Source: Desulfovibrio gilichinskyi (GTDB lineage Bacteria > Desulfobacterota > Desulfovibrionia > Desulfovibrionales > Desulfovibrionaceae). From it: a stretch of 64,000 nt of DNA. A model generated the notes under the pieces. That model searched no databases and was not told where the DNA came from. It saw nothing but the letters and a program-made list of their open reading frames with translations. Made by a program: the position numbers and the translations under genes. This document shows positions 1 through 7,784 of this stretch, one piece after another (the first letter of the stretch is position 1; every line of letters starts with the position of its first letter). The stretch is from positions 372,001 through 436,000 of the forward strand of contig NZ_FWZU01000003.1 in the NCBI RefSeq assembly GCF_900177375.1. Reading direction: 5' to 3'.

Positions 1-665
1 CGTGGTCCTACTACGATAGCTCCTGCAAGAGCAACCCATCCACCTACGGAGTGAACAACTGTTGAGCCTGCAAAGTCCATGAATCCGAGGCCTTCAAGCC
101 ATCCTGCGCCGGAGTCTCCGAGCCAGAGGCTGCCCCATGCCCAGTGACCTGAAATAGGGTAGATAATCCCTGTTACTATCATAGTAACAAAGAAGTAGCT
201 GCTGAATTTTGTGCGTTCGGCAATACCACCGGAAACAATTGTAGCTGCTGTTGCGGCAAAAACAGACTGGAAGAACCAGAAGGTCAGTGTCCACTGTGCG
301 TCAGGGCTGGTCAGACCTACTCCTGCCAGACTGAATCCTGAGGTTCCTATAAAACCTGCAGCATCAATTCCGAACATGAGTCCGAAACCGAAAAGGAAAA
401 AGATAATTGAACCTGCAGCAAAGTCGAGAAAGTTTTTCATTAGGATGTTACCGGCGCTTTTAGCTCTGGTGAATCCTGCTTCAACACATGCAAAGCCTGC
501 CTGCATAAACATAACGAGTATGGCGGCAACAAGGGTCCATAAAATGTTAGCGTGGGTCTGAGTAAGATATTCTTCCCCAGCAAAAGCCGCGGTTGGCGCG
601 GCCAGCATCAGCACAGCGAGAATGGTCGAAATTTTCCGGCCTATTGATGGAAATTTGGAAATCAT
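1..665 (-). CDS. amt: Ammonium transporter Amt, N-terminal part (cut by window start)
   Basis: Reading the minus strand from an ATG at 663-665 gives about 221 codons without a stop, running off the window. The product begins with a hydrophobic signal-like segment ending in Ala-Phe-Ala, followed by hydrophobic helices and the Amt hallmark stretches QAGFACVEAGFTRAKSAGN and IVSGGIAERTKFSSY, then VVHSVGGWVALAGAIVVGP. These match the N-terminal half of Amt/MEP/Rh channels, which conduct ammonium across the inner membrane. A good Shine-Dalgarno (GGAGGA, minus strand) precedes the ATG. The gene is isolated here by the window edge; in many bacteria a PII gene (glnK) follows, which cannot be checked. 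A sigma-54 promoter lies about 50 bp upstream, which fits nitrogen control. Confidence 0.93.
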   Translation of the reverse strand, partial: MISKFPSIGRKISTILAVLMLAAPTAAFAGEEYLTQTHANILWTLVAAILVMFMQAGFACVEAGFTRAKSAGNILMKNFLDFAAGSIIFFLFGFGLMFGIDAAGFIGTSGFSLAGVGLTSPDAQWTLTFWFFQSVFAATAATIVSGGIAERTKFSSYFFVTMIVTGIIYPISGHWAWGSLWLGDSGAGWLEGLGFMDFAGSTVVHSVGGWVALAGAIVVGP

Positions 666-970
666 AAAGTCCTCCTCCAGGGTGTAAATTGCTTTAAGGA
701 TGCAGCTATCTAAGCATCTACCGTGCCAAGTATTCAACTTATTAATATAATTGAGTTTATTTAAAAGAGGGTGTTTTTTTCTATTACAAATCTGTATTAA
801 TATACTTTTTTGTGTACTTTTATGTCCTACTAATTAACAAAAAAGTAATTATTTTGTTGTATGCGTTTTGCCAGACGCTCGAAATTAACAATAATCGAGT
901 ATTATATATGATAGGAAAAAAATAAATAAAGTTGTTGACTCTTTTTGGTGAGAATGGTTACGTGTTTCCT
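666..970. other. Divergent intergenic region between amt and the aromatic operon leader
   Basis: About 300 AT-rich bases without a credible gene. It holds the amt sigma-54 promoter and, nearer the aromatic operon, an imperfect dyad with arms CTCGA (878-882) and TCGAG (895-899) and an inner ATT/AAT pair. The dyad abuts the AT-rich stretch TATTATATATGATA (900-913). I could not assign a convincing -35/-10 pair for the aromatic operon; TTGCCA (868-873) with ATAATC (891-896) at 17 bp is the best candidate and would overlap the dyad. Confidence 0.5.
712..730 (-). promoter_or_regulatory. Sigma-54 promoter of amt
   Basis: On the minus strand the sequence TTGGCACGGTAGATGCTTA has GG (727-726) and GC (715-714) separated by exactly 10 bases and matches the -24/-12 consensus (TTGGCACG-N4-TTGCW) except at one or two -12 positions. 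It ends about 47 bp before the amt start codon. Sigma-54 control of amt through an NtrC-type activator is well known in proteobacteria; no activator site was identified here. Confidence 0.8.
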
Positions 971-1069
971 ATGCAAACTTTCAACACCCTGGGCGCTAGC
1001 CATTCATTTTTTTATTACTTTTACTTTTGGTGCACCCACGCTTGTGGTCGGGTGGAGGTTTGCTCGTAA
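971..1069 (+). CDS. Aromatic leader peptide of the aro-phe-tyr-trp operon
   Basis: A 32-codon reading frame, ATG at 971 to TAA at 1067-1069. Residues 13-20 are FFYYFYFW, eight aromatic codons in a row that include all three aromatic amino acids (bases 1007-1030). It ends 35 bases before a strong intrinsic terminator and about 130 bases before the first structural gene of an operon making chorismate, Phe, Tyr and Trp. This is what leader peptides of attenuated amino acid operons look like (trpL, pheL, hisL). The start is uncertain: an in-frame GTG at 962 has the better placed ribosome site (GGTGAG, 947-952), which would give 35 codons. The downstream RNA can form rival structures (see the antiterminator and terminator entries). 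The peptide is expected to act in cis through ribosome stalling and to have no function of its own. Confidence 0.85.
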   Translation: MQTFNTLGASHSFFYYFYFWCTHACGRVEVCS

Positions 1070-1116
1070 GTAATAAAAAGTCTTAGCAAACTACCTCTAC
1101 TAAAGGGCCGCAGGCG
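1039..1116 (+). promoter_or_regulatory. Antiterminator of the aromatic attenuator
   Basis: Bases 1039-1049 (CGCTTGTGGTC) can pair over 11 positions, three of them G-U, with 1106-1116 (GGCCGCAGGCG), which is the 5' arm of the terminator at 1105-1134. Nested inside, GAGGTTTGCT (1055-1064) can pair with AGCAAA...CCTC (1085-1097) with a three-base bulge. A ribosome stalled on the aromatic codons (1007-1030) leaves these segments mostly free. A ribosome that reaches the stop codon at 1067-1069 covers 1039-1064 and would release the terminator. The pairing was worked out by eye and no folding energy was computed. Confidence 0.7.
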
Positions 1117-1143
1117 ATAACTCGCCGGCGGCCCTTTTTTTTT
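1102..1143 (+). terminator. Intrinsic terminator of the aromatic attenuator
   Basis: Stem GGGCCGC plus AGGCG around the loop ATAACT, closed by CGCC and GGCGGCCC, directly followed by nine T (1135-1143). It lies between the leader peptide and the first enzyme gene, so it must be read through for expression of the operon. Confidence 0.9.
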
Positions 1144-1202
1144 AACTGAGGTCGCCAAAGGAAAGCGGTTCTGAAGTAAGGTTAAACAACCGGAGAACTA
1201 AA

Positions 1203-2000
1203 ATGGATATCGGGAAAAAAATCAGACTTGAAAGAATTTTCAATAGAGAAACCGAAAGAACAATAATTGTTCCTATGGATCATGGTATCAGCGTCGGACC
1301 GATCGCAGGACTTGAGAATCTGCGTCAGGCTGTGGATGATATGGTCTCCGGCGGAGCCAATGCTGTTCTAGGTCACAGAGGGCTTGTCCGTTGCGGACAC
1401 CGCAGTGAAGGACAGGATGTAGGTCTTATTGTTCACCTTTCTGCAAGTACATCTCTTTCTCCCACTCCCAATGCTAAAGTTCTGGTCGGTTCTGTTGAAG
1501 ACGCTCTGCGCCGCGGTGCTGATGCCGTAAGTGTTCATGTCAATCTCGGAGATGAAAGTGAAACACAGATGCTCCGCGATCTCGGTGAAGTTTCCGCCAA
1601 GGCTACCAGTTGGGGAATGCCTGTTCTCGCTATGGTTTACGCCCGCGGTCCTAAAATTAAAAATGAATACGATCCTGAAGTTGTTGCTCATTGCGCCCGT
1701 GCCGGTGAAGAGCTTGGCGCAGATATAGTTAAAGTCTGTTACACCGGTGATCCTGAATCTTTTAGACGTGTTACTGATGGTTGTTGTATTCCGGTTGTTA
1801 TTGCAGGCGGGCCGAAGCTTGATACAACAAGGGCATTTCTCCAGATGGTTTCAGATTCAATCAGCGCAGGCGGTTCCGGTCTTTCTGTCGGGCGTAACGT
1901 TTTTCAGCATAAGAATCGCGTTAAACTGGTAAAAGCTCTCAGTAAAGTTGTTCATCAGGACGAAACTGTTGAAGCCGCTCTCGAATTTCTCGGCGAATAA
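1203..2000 (+). CDS. 2-amino-3,7-dideoxy-D-threo-hept-6-ulosonate (ADH) synthase
   Basis: A 265-residue DhnA/FbaB-type class I aldolase of the archaeal MJ0400 family, often written AroA'. The family condenses 6-deoxy-5-ketofructose 1-phosphate with L-aspartate semialdehyde, the first step of the DAHP-independent route to 3-dehydroquinate. The three catalytic positions known in MJ0400 (Asp33, Tyr153, Lys184) appear here with a constant offset of seven: Asp26 in PMDHGIS, Tyr146 in MVYARGP and the Schiff-base Lys177 in [10 protein letters not shown]. It is the first enzyme gene after the attenuator and is followed five bases later by the dehydroquinate synthase II gene, its pathway partner. A class I fructose-bisphosphate aldolase is the alternative, but the context argues strongly for ADH synthase. 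Confidence 0.93.
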   Translation: MDIGKKIRLERIFNRETERTIIVPMDHGISVGPIAGLENLRQAVDDMVSGGANAVLGHRGLVRCGHRSEGQDVGLIVHLSASTSLSPTPNAKVLVGSVEDALRRGADAVSVHVNLGDESETQMLRDLGEVSAKATSWGMPVLAMVYARGPKIKNEYDPEVVAHCARAGEELGADIVKVCYTGDPESFRRVTDGCCIPVVIAGGPKLDTTRAFLQMVSDSISAGGSGLSVGRNVFQHKNRVKLVKALSKVVHQDETVEAALEFLGE

Positions 2001-2017
2001 CATAATTGGAAATAATG

Positions 2018-3001
2018 ATGAAAAAGATAATTTTTAAAGCGATTCCTTTTGATAAAGAACTTCTGACATTAGCTCTTGAGTCCGGTGTCGACGCTGTTCT
2101 TGCTGATGCTCAGCATGTCAAAGCTATTACGGAACTCGGCAGAGTTACTGTAATTACACCGGAAGATATGCCGCTTGTTTCAATTGATCAGAAAAGTGAT
2201 GAAGATATTGCGATAAATCTTGCGACGGAAGGACGTGAAGTCTGCCTTACAAAAGGGTGGGAAATTATTCCTGTAGAAAATATTCTTGCACAGGTTAAAA
2301 GTCTGGCTCTTGAGGCTGAATCTTTGGACCGTGCCAGACTTGCCGCAGGAGTTCTTGAGCGCGGAGCTGACACAATTGTTGTTTTGCCGGAAGCGGCACA
2401 TGATCTTAAGACAATTGTTGCAGAACTTAAACTCAGTCAGGGCCATATGGAATTACAAAAAGCTAAGATTACCAAAATTGAATCTGCGGGTCTCGGCCAT
2501 CGCGTCTGCGTAGATACGATCTCCATGCTAAAAAAAGGTCAGGGTATGCTGGTTGGTAATTCAAGCGGTTTTACTTTTCTTGTTCACGGTGAAACAGAAT
2601 CAAACCCTTATGTCGCGGCCCGTCCGTTCAGAGTAAATGCCGGAGCTGTGCATGCTTATGCACAAATGCCAGGAGACAGAACAACTTATTTGCAGGAACT
2701 TACTGCCGGAACCGAAGTCCTTATCGTTGATGCGACCGGAAAGACTTCTATTGCAACAGTCGGTAGGTGCAAAGTTGAAGTAAGGCCGATGCTGCTCATA
2801 ACAGCTGAAGTTGAGACTCCGCAGGGACCGGTTGTCGGTAAAGTGTTTTTGCAGAATGCAGAAACAATAAGAGTTGTAAGCGGTGAAGGCGAGCCTGTAA
2901 GCGTAGTCACAATCAAGCCCGGCGATGAAATTATGTGCCGTCTTGATGATGCTGGACGCCATTTCGGAATGCGTATTACTGAAGAGATTGTTGAGGAATA
3001 A
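2018..3001 (+). CDS. 3-dehydroquinate synthase II
   Basis: About 328 residues, related to the archaeal MJ1249 family (AroB'). This enzyme oxidatively deaminates and cyclises ADH to 3-dehydroquinate with NAD, replacing the usual AroB. Recognisable segments are the N-terminal KKIIFKAIPFDKELLTLALE, the central GMLVGNSSGFTFLVHGE and VNAGAVHAYAQMPGDRT, and the C-terminal KPGDEIMCRLDDAGRHFGM. Two adjacent ATG codons (2015, 2018) are possible starts; the second is better spaced from GGAAA at 2008-2012, and a TTG at 2006 looks unlikely. It lies between ADH synthase and pheA, and all read in one direction. Confidence 0.92.
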   Translation: MKKIIFKAIPFDKELLTLALESGVDAVLADAQHVKAITELGRVTVITPEDMPLVSIDQKSDEDIAINLATEGREVCLTKGWEIIPVENILAQVKSLALEAESLDRARLAAGVLERGADTIVVLPEAAHDLKTIVAELKLSQGHMELQKAKITKIESAGLGHRVCVDTISMLKKGQGMLVGNSSGFTFLVHGETESNPYVAARPFRVNAGAVHAYAQMPGDRTTYLQELTAGTEVLIVDATGKTSIATVGRCKVEVRPMLLITAEVETPQGPVVGKVFLQNAETIRVVSGEGEPVSVVTIKPGDEIMCRLDDAGRHFGMRITEEIVEE

Positions 3002-3005
3002 TAGA

Positions 3006-4109
3006 ATGTCAGAATCCAGCAAAAAGAATTTGAATCACTTAAGAGAAGAAATTGATACACTCGATGTTGAGATACTTGAGCTTCTCAATAAGCGAGCTGC
3101 CGCATCTCTTTCGGTAGGTAAGCTCAAAGCAGGTTCCGCAGATCAGATTTTTAAACCTTTTAGAGAGCAGGAAGTTCTCAGAGGTTTGACAGAGCGTAAT
3201 CCCGGTCCGCTTCCAAGTGAACATCTTGAGGGCATTTATCGCGAGATTATTTCTTCATCACGCAGGTTGCAGCGTCCTGAAAGAGTAGTCTATCTGGGAC
3301 CTGAAGGGACATTTTCATACTTTGCAGGATTAGAGCACATGGGACGTCAGGCTGACCTTGTCCCGAAAAATAATTTTGAAGACATTTTTGTAGCCGTTTC
3401 CAAAGGTGAAGCCGATTTAGGTATAATTCCCCTTGAAAATTCTCTAGCAGGAACAGTCGGGCAGAATGTTGATTTGTTCATGCGATACCCCGTGTATATT
3501 CAGGATGAATTGTATAGCCGTATCAGCCATGCGCTCATTACCAAAGGGGCAGGCCTGGATCAGATTAATACAGTATATTCACATATAAAAGTTTTGGAAC
3601 AGTGCGCCGGATGGTTGCGAAGCAATCTTCCTGATGTGAAGCTGGAAGCGGTTGATTCCACTGCAAAGGCGGCTTCAATGGTCGCAGAGGGTGATGATAC
3701 CTGCGCAGCTTTGGGCAACATCAAACTGGCTAATATTTTCGGACTTCATGTTGTGTCCGAAGCTGTAGAAGATTTTCCGGATAACTGGACAAGATTTTTA
3801 ATAATCGGCCCTAAACCGGGAATCGAAGGTAAAAGGGATAAAACAACTATTCTTTTCACCACTCCTGATCAGCCGGGAGCATTAGTCGGTGTTCTTAATG
3901 TTCTCTCCGGCAAAGATATTAATATGACTAAACTGGAATCCCGTCCTTTTCTCGGTGAAAAATGGAAGTATATGTTTTTTGTAGATCTTCAGGGCGATCT
4001 CAGCACTGAGGAATATGAAAGCATCATTGATGAACTCAGGTCACGCTGTCTTACTTTTAAAATTCTGGGAAGTTATCCAAGCGGATCACAGAACGGAAGT
4101 AGACTTTAG
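3006..4109 (+). CDS. pheA: Bifunctional chorismate mutase / prephenate dehydratase (P-protein)
   Basis: About 367 residues in three parts. Residues 1 to about 90 are a type II chorismate mutase helix bundle (LREEIDTLDVEILELLNKRA). The prephenate dehydratase domain follows, from YLGPEGTFSYFA through DLGIIPLENSLAGTVGQNVD. The C-terminal ACT domain carries TKLESRPF, the ESRP motif that binds phenylalanine for feedback inhibition. The ATG at 3006 is preceded by GAGGAA at a good distance and lies just past the upstream stop; longer in-frame starts would overlap the previous gene by about 80 bases. The enzyme converts chorismate to phenylpyruvate. Confidence 0.96.
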   Translation: MSESSKKNLNHLREEIDTLDVEILELLNKRAAASLSVGKLKAGSADQIFKPFREQEVLRGLTERNPGPLPSEHLEGIYREIISSSRRLQRPERVVYLGPEGTFSYFAGLEHMGRQADLVPKNNFEDIFVAVSKGEADLGIIPLENSLAGTVGQNVDLFMRYPVYIQDELYSRISHALITKGAGLDQINTVYSHIKVLEQCAGWLRSNLPDVKLEAVDSTAKAASMVAEGDDTCAALGNIKLANIFGLHVVSEAVEDFPDNWTRFLIIGPKPGIEGKRDKTTILFTTPDQPGALVGVLNVLSGKDINMTKLESRPFLGEKWKYMFFVDLQGDLSTEEYESIIDELRSRCLTFKILGSYPSGSQNGSRL

Positions 4110-4144
4110 TTCTTACAACTATTTTTAAAAAAAGGAATAAACGG

Positions 4145-5479
4145 ATGACTTCCGATAATGTAATAAAAATCAAGGCTCCTTCATCAAAGTCCATGTCTCA
4201 TAGAGCTCTTATTGCGGGGGCTTTTTCAGACGGACAGACTGTGGTGCTTGATCCTTTGGACAGTAACGATATCAATAGGACTATGGACTGCCTTTCCACC
4301 ATGGGCGCACAGTTTGATGTTGAGCAGAATTCTACTACCGTTACAGGTATGCATGATGGTCCGCACGGCGGCGTAAAAGAACCGGCTGTCCTTGAAATGA
4401 GAGATTCAGGAACTACATGCAGGCTTATCACAGCAATTGCAGGAGCTGGAAAAGGAGTTTTCCGCATTCAGGGAACGCCCAGAATGCATGATCGTCCTAT
4501 CGGAGAACTTACCAAAGCTCTTGAGTCGCAGGGCGTAAAAGTTACTTTTGCCGATAAAAACGGATATCCGCCTGTAACACTTGAATCTAACGGCTTTATC
4601 GGCGGTAATATTGAAATATCTCTTGAAGAAAGCAGCCAGTATCTTTCAGGCCTACTGCTGGCTGCCCCGTATGCACATAAAACAACTGTGATTAAAGTTG
4701 TAGGTAAAAAAGCTGTTTCATGGCCGTATGTTGCATTGACTCTTAAGGTTATGGAAGATTTTAAAATTTCATTTTCGGTAGAAGCTCTTAAGAACGGAGA
4801 GTGGAAAAAGACAAACTGGAGAAAAGTCTCTAAAGTTGTCCCCGGTGAAATACGATTTCGCGTGAATCCTTCTGATTACAAAAAAGACAATTATGAAGTT
4901 GAAGGTGACTGGAGTAACGGATCTTATTTTTTAGCTGCCGGAGCGGTTGGAACTAAACCAGTCAGGGTTAAAGGGCTTGCGATTGACTCCTTGCAGGGGG
5001 ACCGGGCAATTATTGATATTTTGAAAGCTATGGGCGCGAAGATAGAAAGCGACTCTTTCGGAGTGACAGTTTATCCTTCAAAGTTACATGGAGTTGAAGT
5101 CGATATGGGGCTGTGTCCGGATCTTGTTCCGACCGTAGCAGTTGCAGCCGCTTTTGCTGACAGTCCCACAACTATAACTAATGTAGCCCATTTGCGGATT
5201 AAAGAATGTGATAGGCTCGATGCCAGTGCTACTGAAATAATAAGAGCAGGCGGCAAAGCCGAGATCGGGGATGATTTTATTAAAATTTTTCCTGCACCGC
5301 TGAAAAAAGGTGAAAAAATAATTTTTTCGACATATGACGATCATAGACTGGCAATGAGTACAGCTATTTTCAGCTTAGCCGGAATTGACGCTGTTGCTAA
5401 GGAACCGGAATGTGTTGCAAAGTCGTTCCCTGAGTTCTGGAAGGAATGGGATAAAGTTAAAAAGGGGAATGGTTGCTAA
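4145..5479 (+). CDS. aroA: 5-enolpyruvylshikimate-3-phosphate synthase
   Basis: 444 residues, the usual length for EPSP synthase. Both ends are diagnostic: APSSKSMSHRALIAGAFSDG near the start, DSGTTCRLITAIAGA around residue 85, RIKECDRLDA and DDHRLAMSTAIFSLAG near the end. It joins shikimate 3-phosphate and PEP in the step before chorismate synthase. A purine-rich stretch (AAAAAAAGGAATAA) precedes the ATG. The next gene begins within or right after its stop codon, which points to coupled translation. The remaining shikimate genes (aroD, aroE, aroK, aroC) are not in this window. Confidence 0.96.
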   Translation: MTSDNVIKIKAPSSKSMSHRALIAGAFSDGQTVVLDPLDSNDINRTMDCLSTMGAQFDVEQNSTTVTGMHDGPHGGVKEPAVLEMRDSGTTCRLITAIAGAGKGVFRIQGTPRMHDRPIGELTKALESQGVKVTFADKNGYPPVTLESNGFIGGNIEISLEESSQYLSGLLLAAPYAHKTTVIKVVGKKAVSWPYVALTLKVMEDFKISFSVEALKNGEWKKTNWRKVSKVVPGEIRFRVNPSDYKKDNYEVEGDWSNGSYFLAAGAVGTKPVRVKGLAIDSLQGDRAIIDILKAMGAKIESDSFGVTVYPSKLHGVEVDMGLCPDLVPTVAVAAAFADSPTTITNVAHLRIKECDRLDASATEIIRAGGKAEIGDDFIKIFPAPLKKGEKIIFSTYDDHRLAMSTAIFSLAGIDAVAKEPECVAKSFPEFWKEWDKVKKGNGC

Positions 5480-5480
5480 C

Positions 5481-6257
5481 ATGGAATCTGACTTTAGCAA
5501 AATTCATAGTATTGCCGTAGTCGGTTCAAGAGGGCAGATGGGAGGGTTTCTGGCCCTTAAAGCCGAGCGGGCAGGATTGCTTGTCCATCGGTTTGATCAG
5601 CCTCTTGATGAGAAAGAAATGGCACGCCTCCTTCCCGTGAGCGATCTCGTTCTTTTATGTATTCCGGTAACGGTTATGGATGAGGTGCTTGATAAAATTG
5701 TTCCTCACATGAAAAAAGGATCTGTTTTATCAGACGTAGGATCTGTAAAAGGGCGTCCGTTGCAGCAGATGGTCAGAGCTTATGACGGTCCTGTTGTAGG
5801 AACTCACCCTTTATTCGGTGCCACTATTCCTGTTGATTTTGAGCCGACTGTTGCTCTTGTTGCAGGAAGGGAAGAAGACAAAGGCGCGCTTGAGTCTGTT
5901 AAAGATTTTTATAAACGGTTAGGATTCGGCGCATTCGCATCAACTGAAGAAGAACATGACCGGGCAATGGCAATGATTCAAAGTTTAAATTTTAGTTCCA
6001 CCATAGCTTTTTTAGCATGTGCGAGAGAACTGCCTAACATTGAAAAATTTGTGACTCCGTCATTTAGACGCAGGCTTGAGTCCGCGCGTAAAATGGTGAC
6101 ACAGGATAGTGACCTTTTTGTAACTATTTCTGATGCAAATCAGTATAGCCTTGAAGCTATTCGTCTTTTCCGTTCTTTCCTCAGCCTTGCTGCATCCGGT
6201 GATATGGACCTTCTTTCCGAACGTGCTTCTTGGTGGTGGCGTGAAAACAATACCTAG
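5481..6257 (+). CDS. tyrA: Prephenate dehydrogenase
   Basis: About 258 residues with an N-terminal Rossmann fold (AVVGSRGQMGGF), then SDLVLLCIPV, SVLSDVGSVKG and GTHPLFGATIP, all typical of TyrA. It oxidatively decarboxylates prephenate to 4-hydroxyphenylpyruvate for tyrosine synthesis. No chorismate mutase or ACT domain is fused, so the mutase activity must come from the P-protein two genes upstream. Two starts are possible: ATG 5469, overlapping aroA, or ATG 5481. The AAGGGG site at 5462-5467 is very close to the first and rather far from the second. A strong terminator follows. Confidence 0.88.
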   Translation: MESDFSKIHSIAVVGSRGQMGGFLALKAERAGLLVHRFDQPLDEKEMARLLPVSDLVLLCIPVTVMDEVLDKIVPHMKKGSVLSDVGSVKGRPLQQMVRAYDGPVVGTHPLFGATIPVDFEPTVALVAGREEDKGALESVKDFYKRLGFGAFASTEEEHDRAMAMIQSLNFSSTIAFLACARELPNIEKFVTPSFRRRLESARKMVTQDSDLFVTISDANQYSLEAIRLFRSFLSLAASGDMDLLSERASWWWRENNT

Positions 6258-6280
6258 GGAGAACTGTATTTAAAAAAGTA

Positions 6281-6316
6281 AAGCCGCATTCTCCCCAGAG
6301 GATGCGGCTTTTTTTA
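6281..6316 (+). terminator. Intrinsic terminator between tyrA and trpE
   Basis: Perfect seven-base stem GCCGCAT (6283-6289) / ATGCGGC (6302-6308) followed by seven T. It splits the long operon into a chorismate/Phe/Tyr half and a Trp half. A possible -10 GATAAT (6338-6343) sits just before trpE, but I see no convincing -35, so an internal trp promoter is only a possibility. Confidence 0.85.
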
Positions 6317-6371
6317 TATTTAGCGTTTTTTGTAAGTGATAATTTAAAAAATTTAAAAGGGAGCAGGAGAT

Positions 6372-7784
6372 ATGAAAATTGAATTGACTCAGTACGGCAA
6401 ATGGTTGCCAGCTGACGTGCAAACGCCGATCAGTCTTTACCTCGGGCTGGTTGGAAATGCACCGGGAATACTTTTAGAAAGTGCCGAAGTTGACGGAAGA
6501 CTTGGACGATACAGTCTTATCGCCTGGGATTTCAGACTTGTTCTGTCTCCAGTTCGCGGTAAATTATCTGTAGAATGTGCGGATTCTCGTCTTGCGGGGC
6601 TTGCTCAGTATTCAGGCATGGATTTTCTGGAAGGTCTTAGGGCTGTGATGAAAGCTCTGCATTTGAATCCTCAGGAGGAAGTAGGTCCACTGCCTGCTTT
6701 GACAAGAGGGCTTTACGGAACATTCGGCTATGGTCTTGCGGGAATGCTTGAACCGAAGCTGGCTGATAAAATCCCGGCGAAAGATGCCGAGGTCCGCTTG
6801 GCTCTACCTGGGCGGGTTGTTTTGTTTGATCACTTAAAACACCGTTGCTGTTTTCTTTCTCTTGATGAAGGAGCAAAGCCGGAATTCACTCCGCAGGACT
6901 TTAACAGCAAATGTGAGCCTACTGTCGTAGGTGAGCCTGTAGCTGTCCCCGGACGTGAAAAGTACATGGAAAATGTTCAAAAAGTGCGGGAATTGATTGC
7001 GGAAGGAGAGTGTATTCAGGTGGTTCTTTCCACCCGTTTCTCAGCTCCTTTCAGCGGTAATTCTTTCGATCTTTATCGCCGTCTCAGGCAGGCAAATCCA
7101 TCTCCTTTTATGTTTTACATGAAATTCAGCCGTGAAGAAATCCTGCTCGGTTCATCACCTGAAATGATGGCCCGCTGTGAACGGGGCAGGCTTGAAGTAC
7201 GCCCCATCGCCGGAACCCGTCCAAGGGGTAAAAATGCTGCTGAAGACAGAAAATATACTGCAGAGCTTCTTGCAGATCCTAAAGAAAGGGCTGAACACGT
7301 AATGCTTGTCGACCTTGGACGTAATGATCTTGGACGTATTGCCAAGCCCGGTTCTGTCACCGTTGAGAAGTTTATGCAGGTTGAATATTTCAGCCACGTT
7401 ATGCACATGACTTCATATGTAGAAGCTGATCTGCGTGACGAGTATGATGCAATTGATGTTCTGCAGGCAACTTTTCCGGCAGGAACTCTTTCCGGTGCTC
7501 CAAAAATTAGAGCAATGGAAATAATTTCTGAGCTTGAAGAAGTGCCTCGCGGTCCTTACGGCGGAGCAATCGGTTTTATAGGTCTGGATAAGGATTCAAT
7601 CAATCTTGATACAGGAATCACTATCCGTTCAATGTGGATCAGAGACGGTAAGTGTCATTGGCAGGCCGGAGCCGGACTGGTTTACGATTCCGATCCTGAA
7701 ATGGAATGGAAAGAATGTAACAATAAGGCAAGAGTTTTAAGAGAAATTTTGCAATCGGAGGGCGGCGATGTTTTTGCTTGTTGA
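6372..7784 (+). CDS. trpE: Anthranilate synthase component I
   Basis: 470 residues of the chorismate-utilising family. The N-terminal LLESAEVDGRLGRYSLI contains the LLES element that binds tryptophan for feedback inhibition. The catalytic domain shows LLGSSPEMMARCERGRL, EVRPIAGTRPRG, HVMHMTSYVEADL and FPAGTLSGAPKIRAMEI, all standard for TrpE. It makes anthranilate from chorismate using ammonia supplied by TrpG. The next gene starts 17 bases before its end, so the two subunits are translationally coupled. Confidence 0.97.
   Translation: MKIELTQYGKWLPADVQTPISLYLGLVGNAPGILLESAEVDGRLGRYSLIAWDFRLVLSPVRGKLSVECADSRLAGLAQYSGMDFLEGLRAVMKALHLNPQEEVGPLPALTRGLYGTFGYGLAGMLEPKLADKIPAKDAEVRLALPGRVVLFDHLKHRCCFLSLDEGAKPEFTPQDFNSKCEPTVVGEPVAVPGREKYMENVQKVRELIAEGECIQVVLSTRFSAPFSGNSFDLYRRLRQANPSPFMFYMKFSREEILLGSSPEMMARCERGRLEVRPIAGTRPRGKNAAEDRKYTAELLADPKERAEHVMLVDLGRNDLGRIAKPGSVTVEKFMQVEYFSHVMHMTSYVEADLRDEYDAIDVLQATFPAGTLSGAPKIRAMEIISELEEVPRGPYGGAIGFIGLDKDSINLDTGITIRSMWIRDGKCHWQAGAGLVYDSDPEMEWKECNNKARVLREILQSEGGDVFAC

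Noticed and set aside
1029-1036. GGTGCACC as an NtrC half-site pair for amt
   Set aside because: It lies inside the leader peptide frame more than 300 bases from the amt promoter and lacks the usual spacer.
953-1073. Alternative leader frame starting ATG GTT ACG
   Set aside because: It also contains several Phe and two Trp codons, but its ribosome site would be one base from the ATG, and the other frame has the uninterrupted Phe/Tyr/Trp run.
1368-1691. Long open frames on the opposite strand inside the aromatic genes (here and throughout the window)
   Set aside because: They lie wholly within strongly supported genes on the other strand, have odd composition and no family motif.
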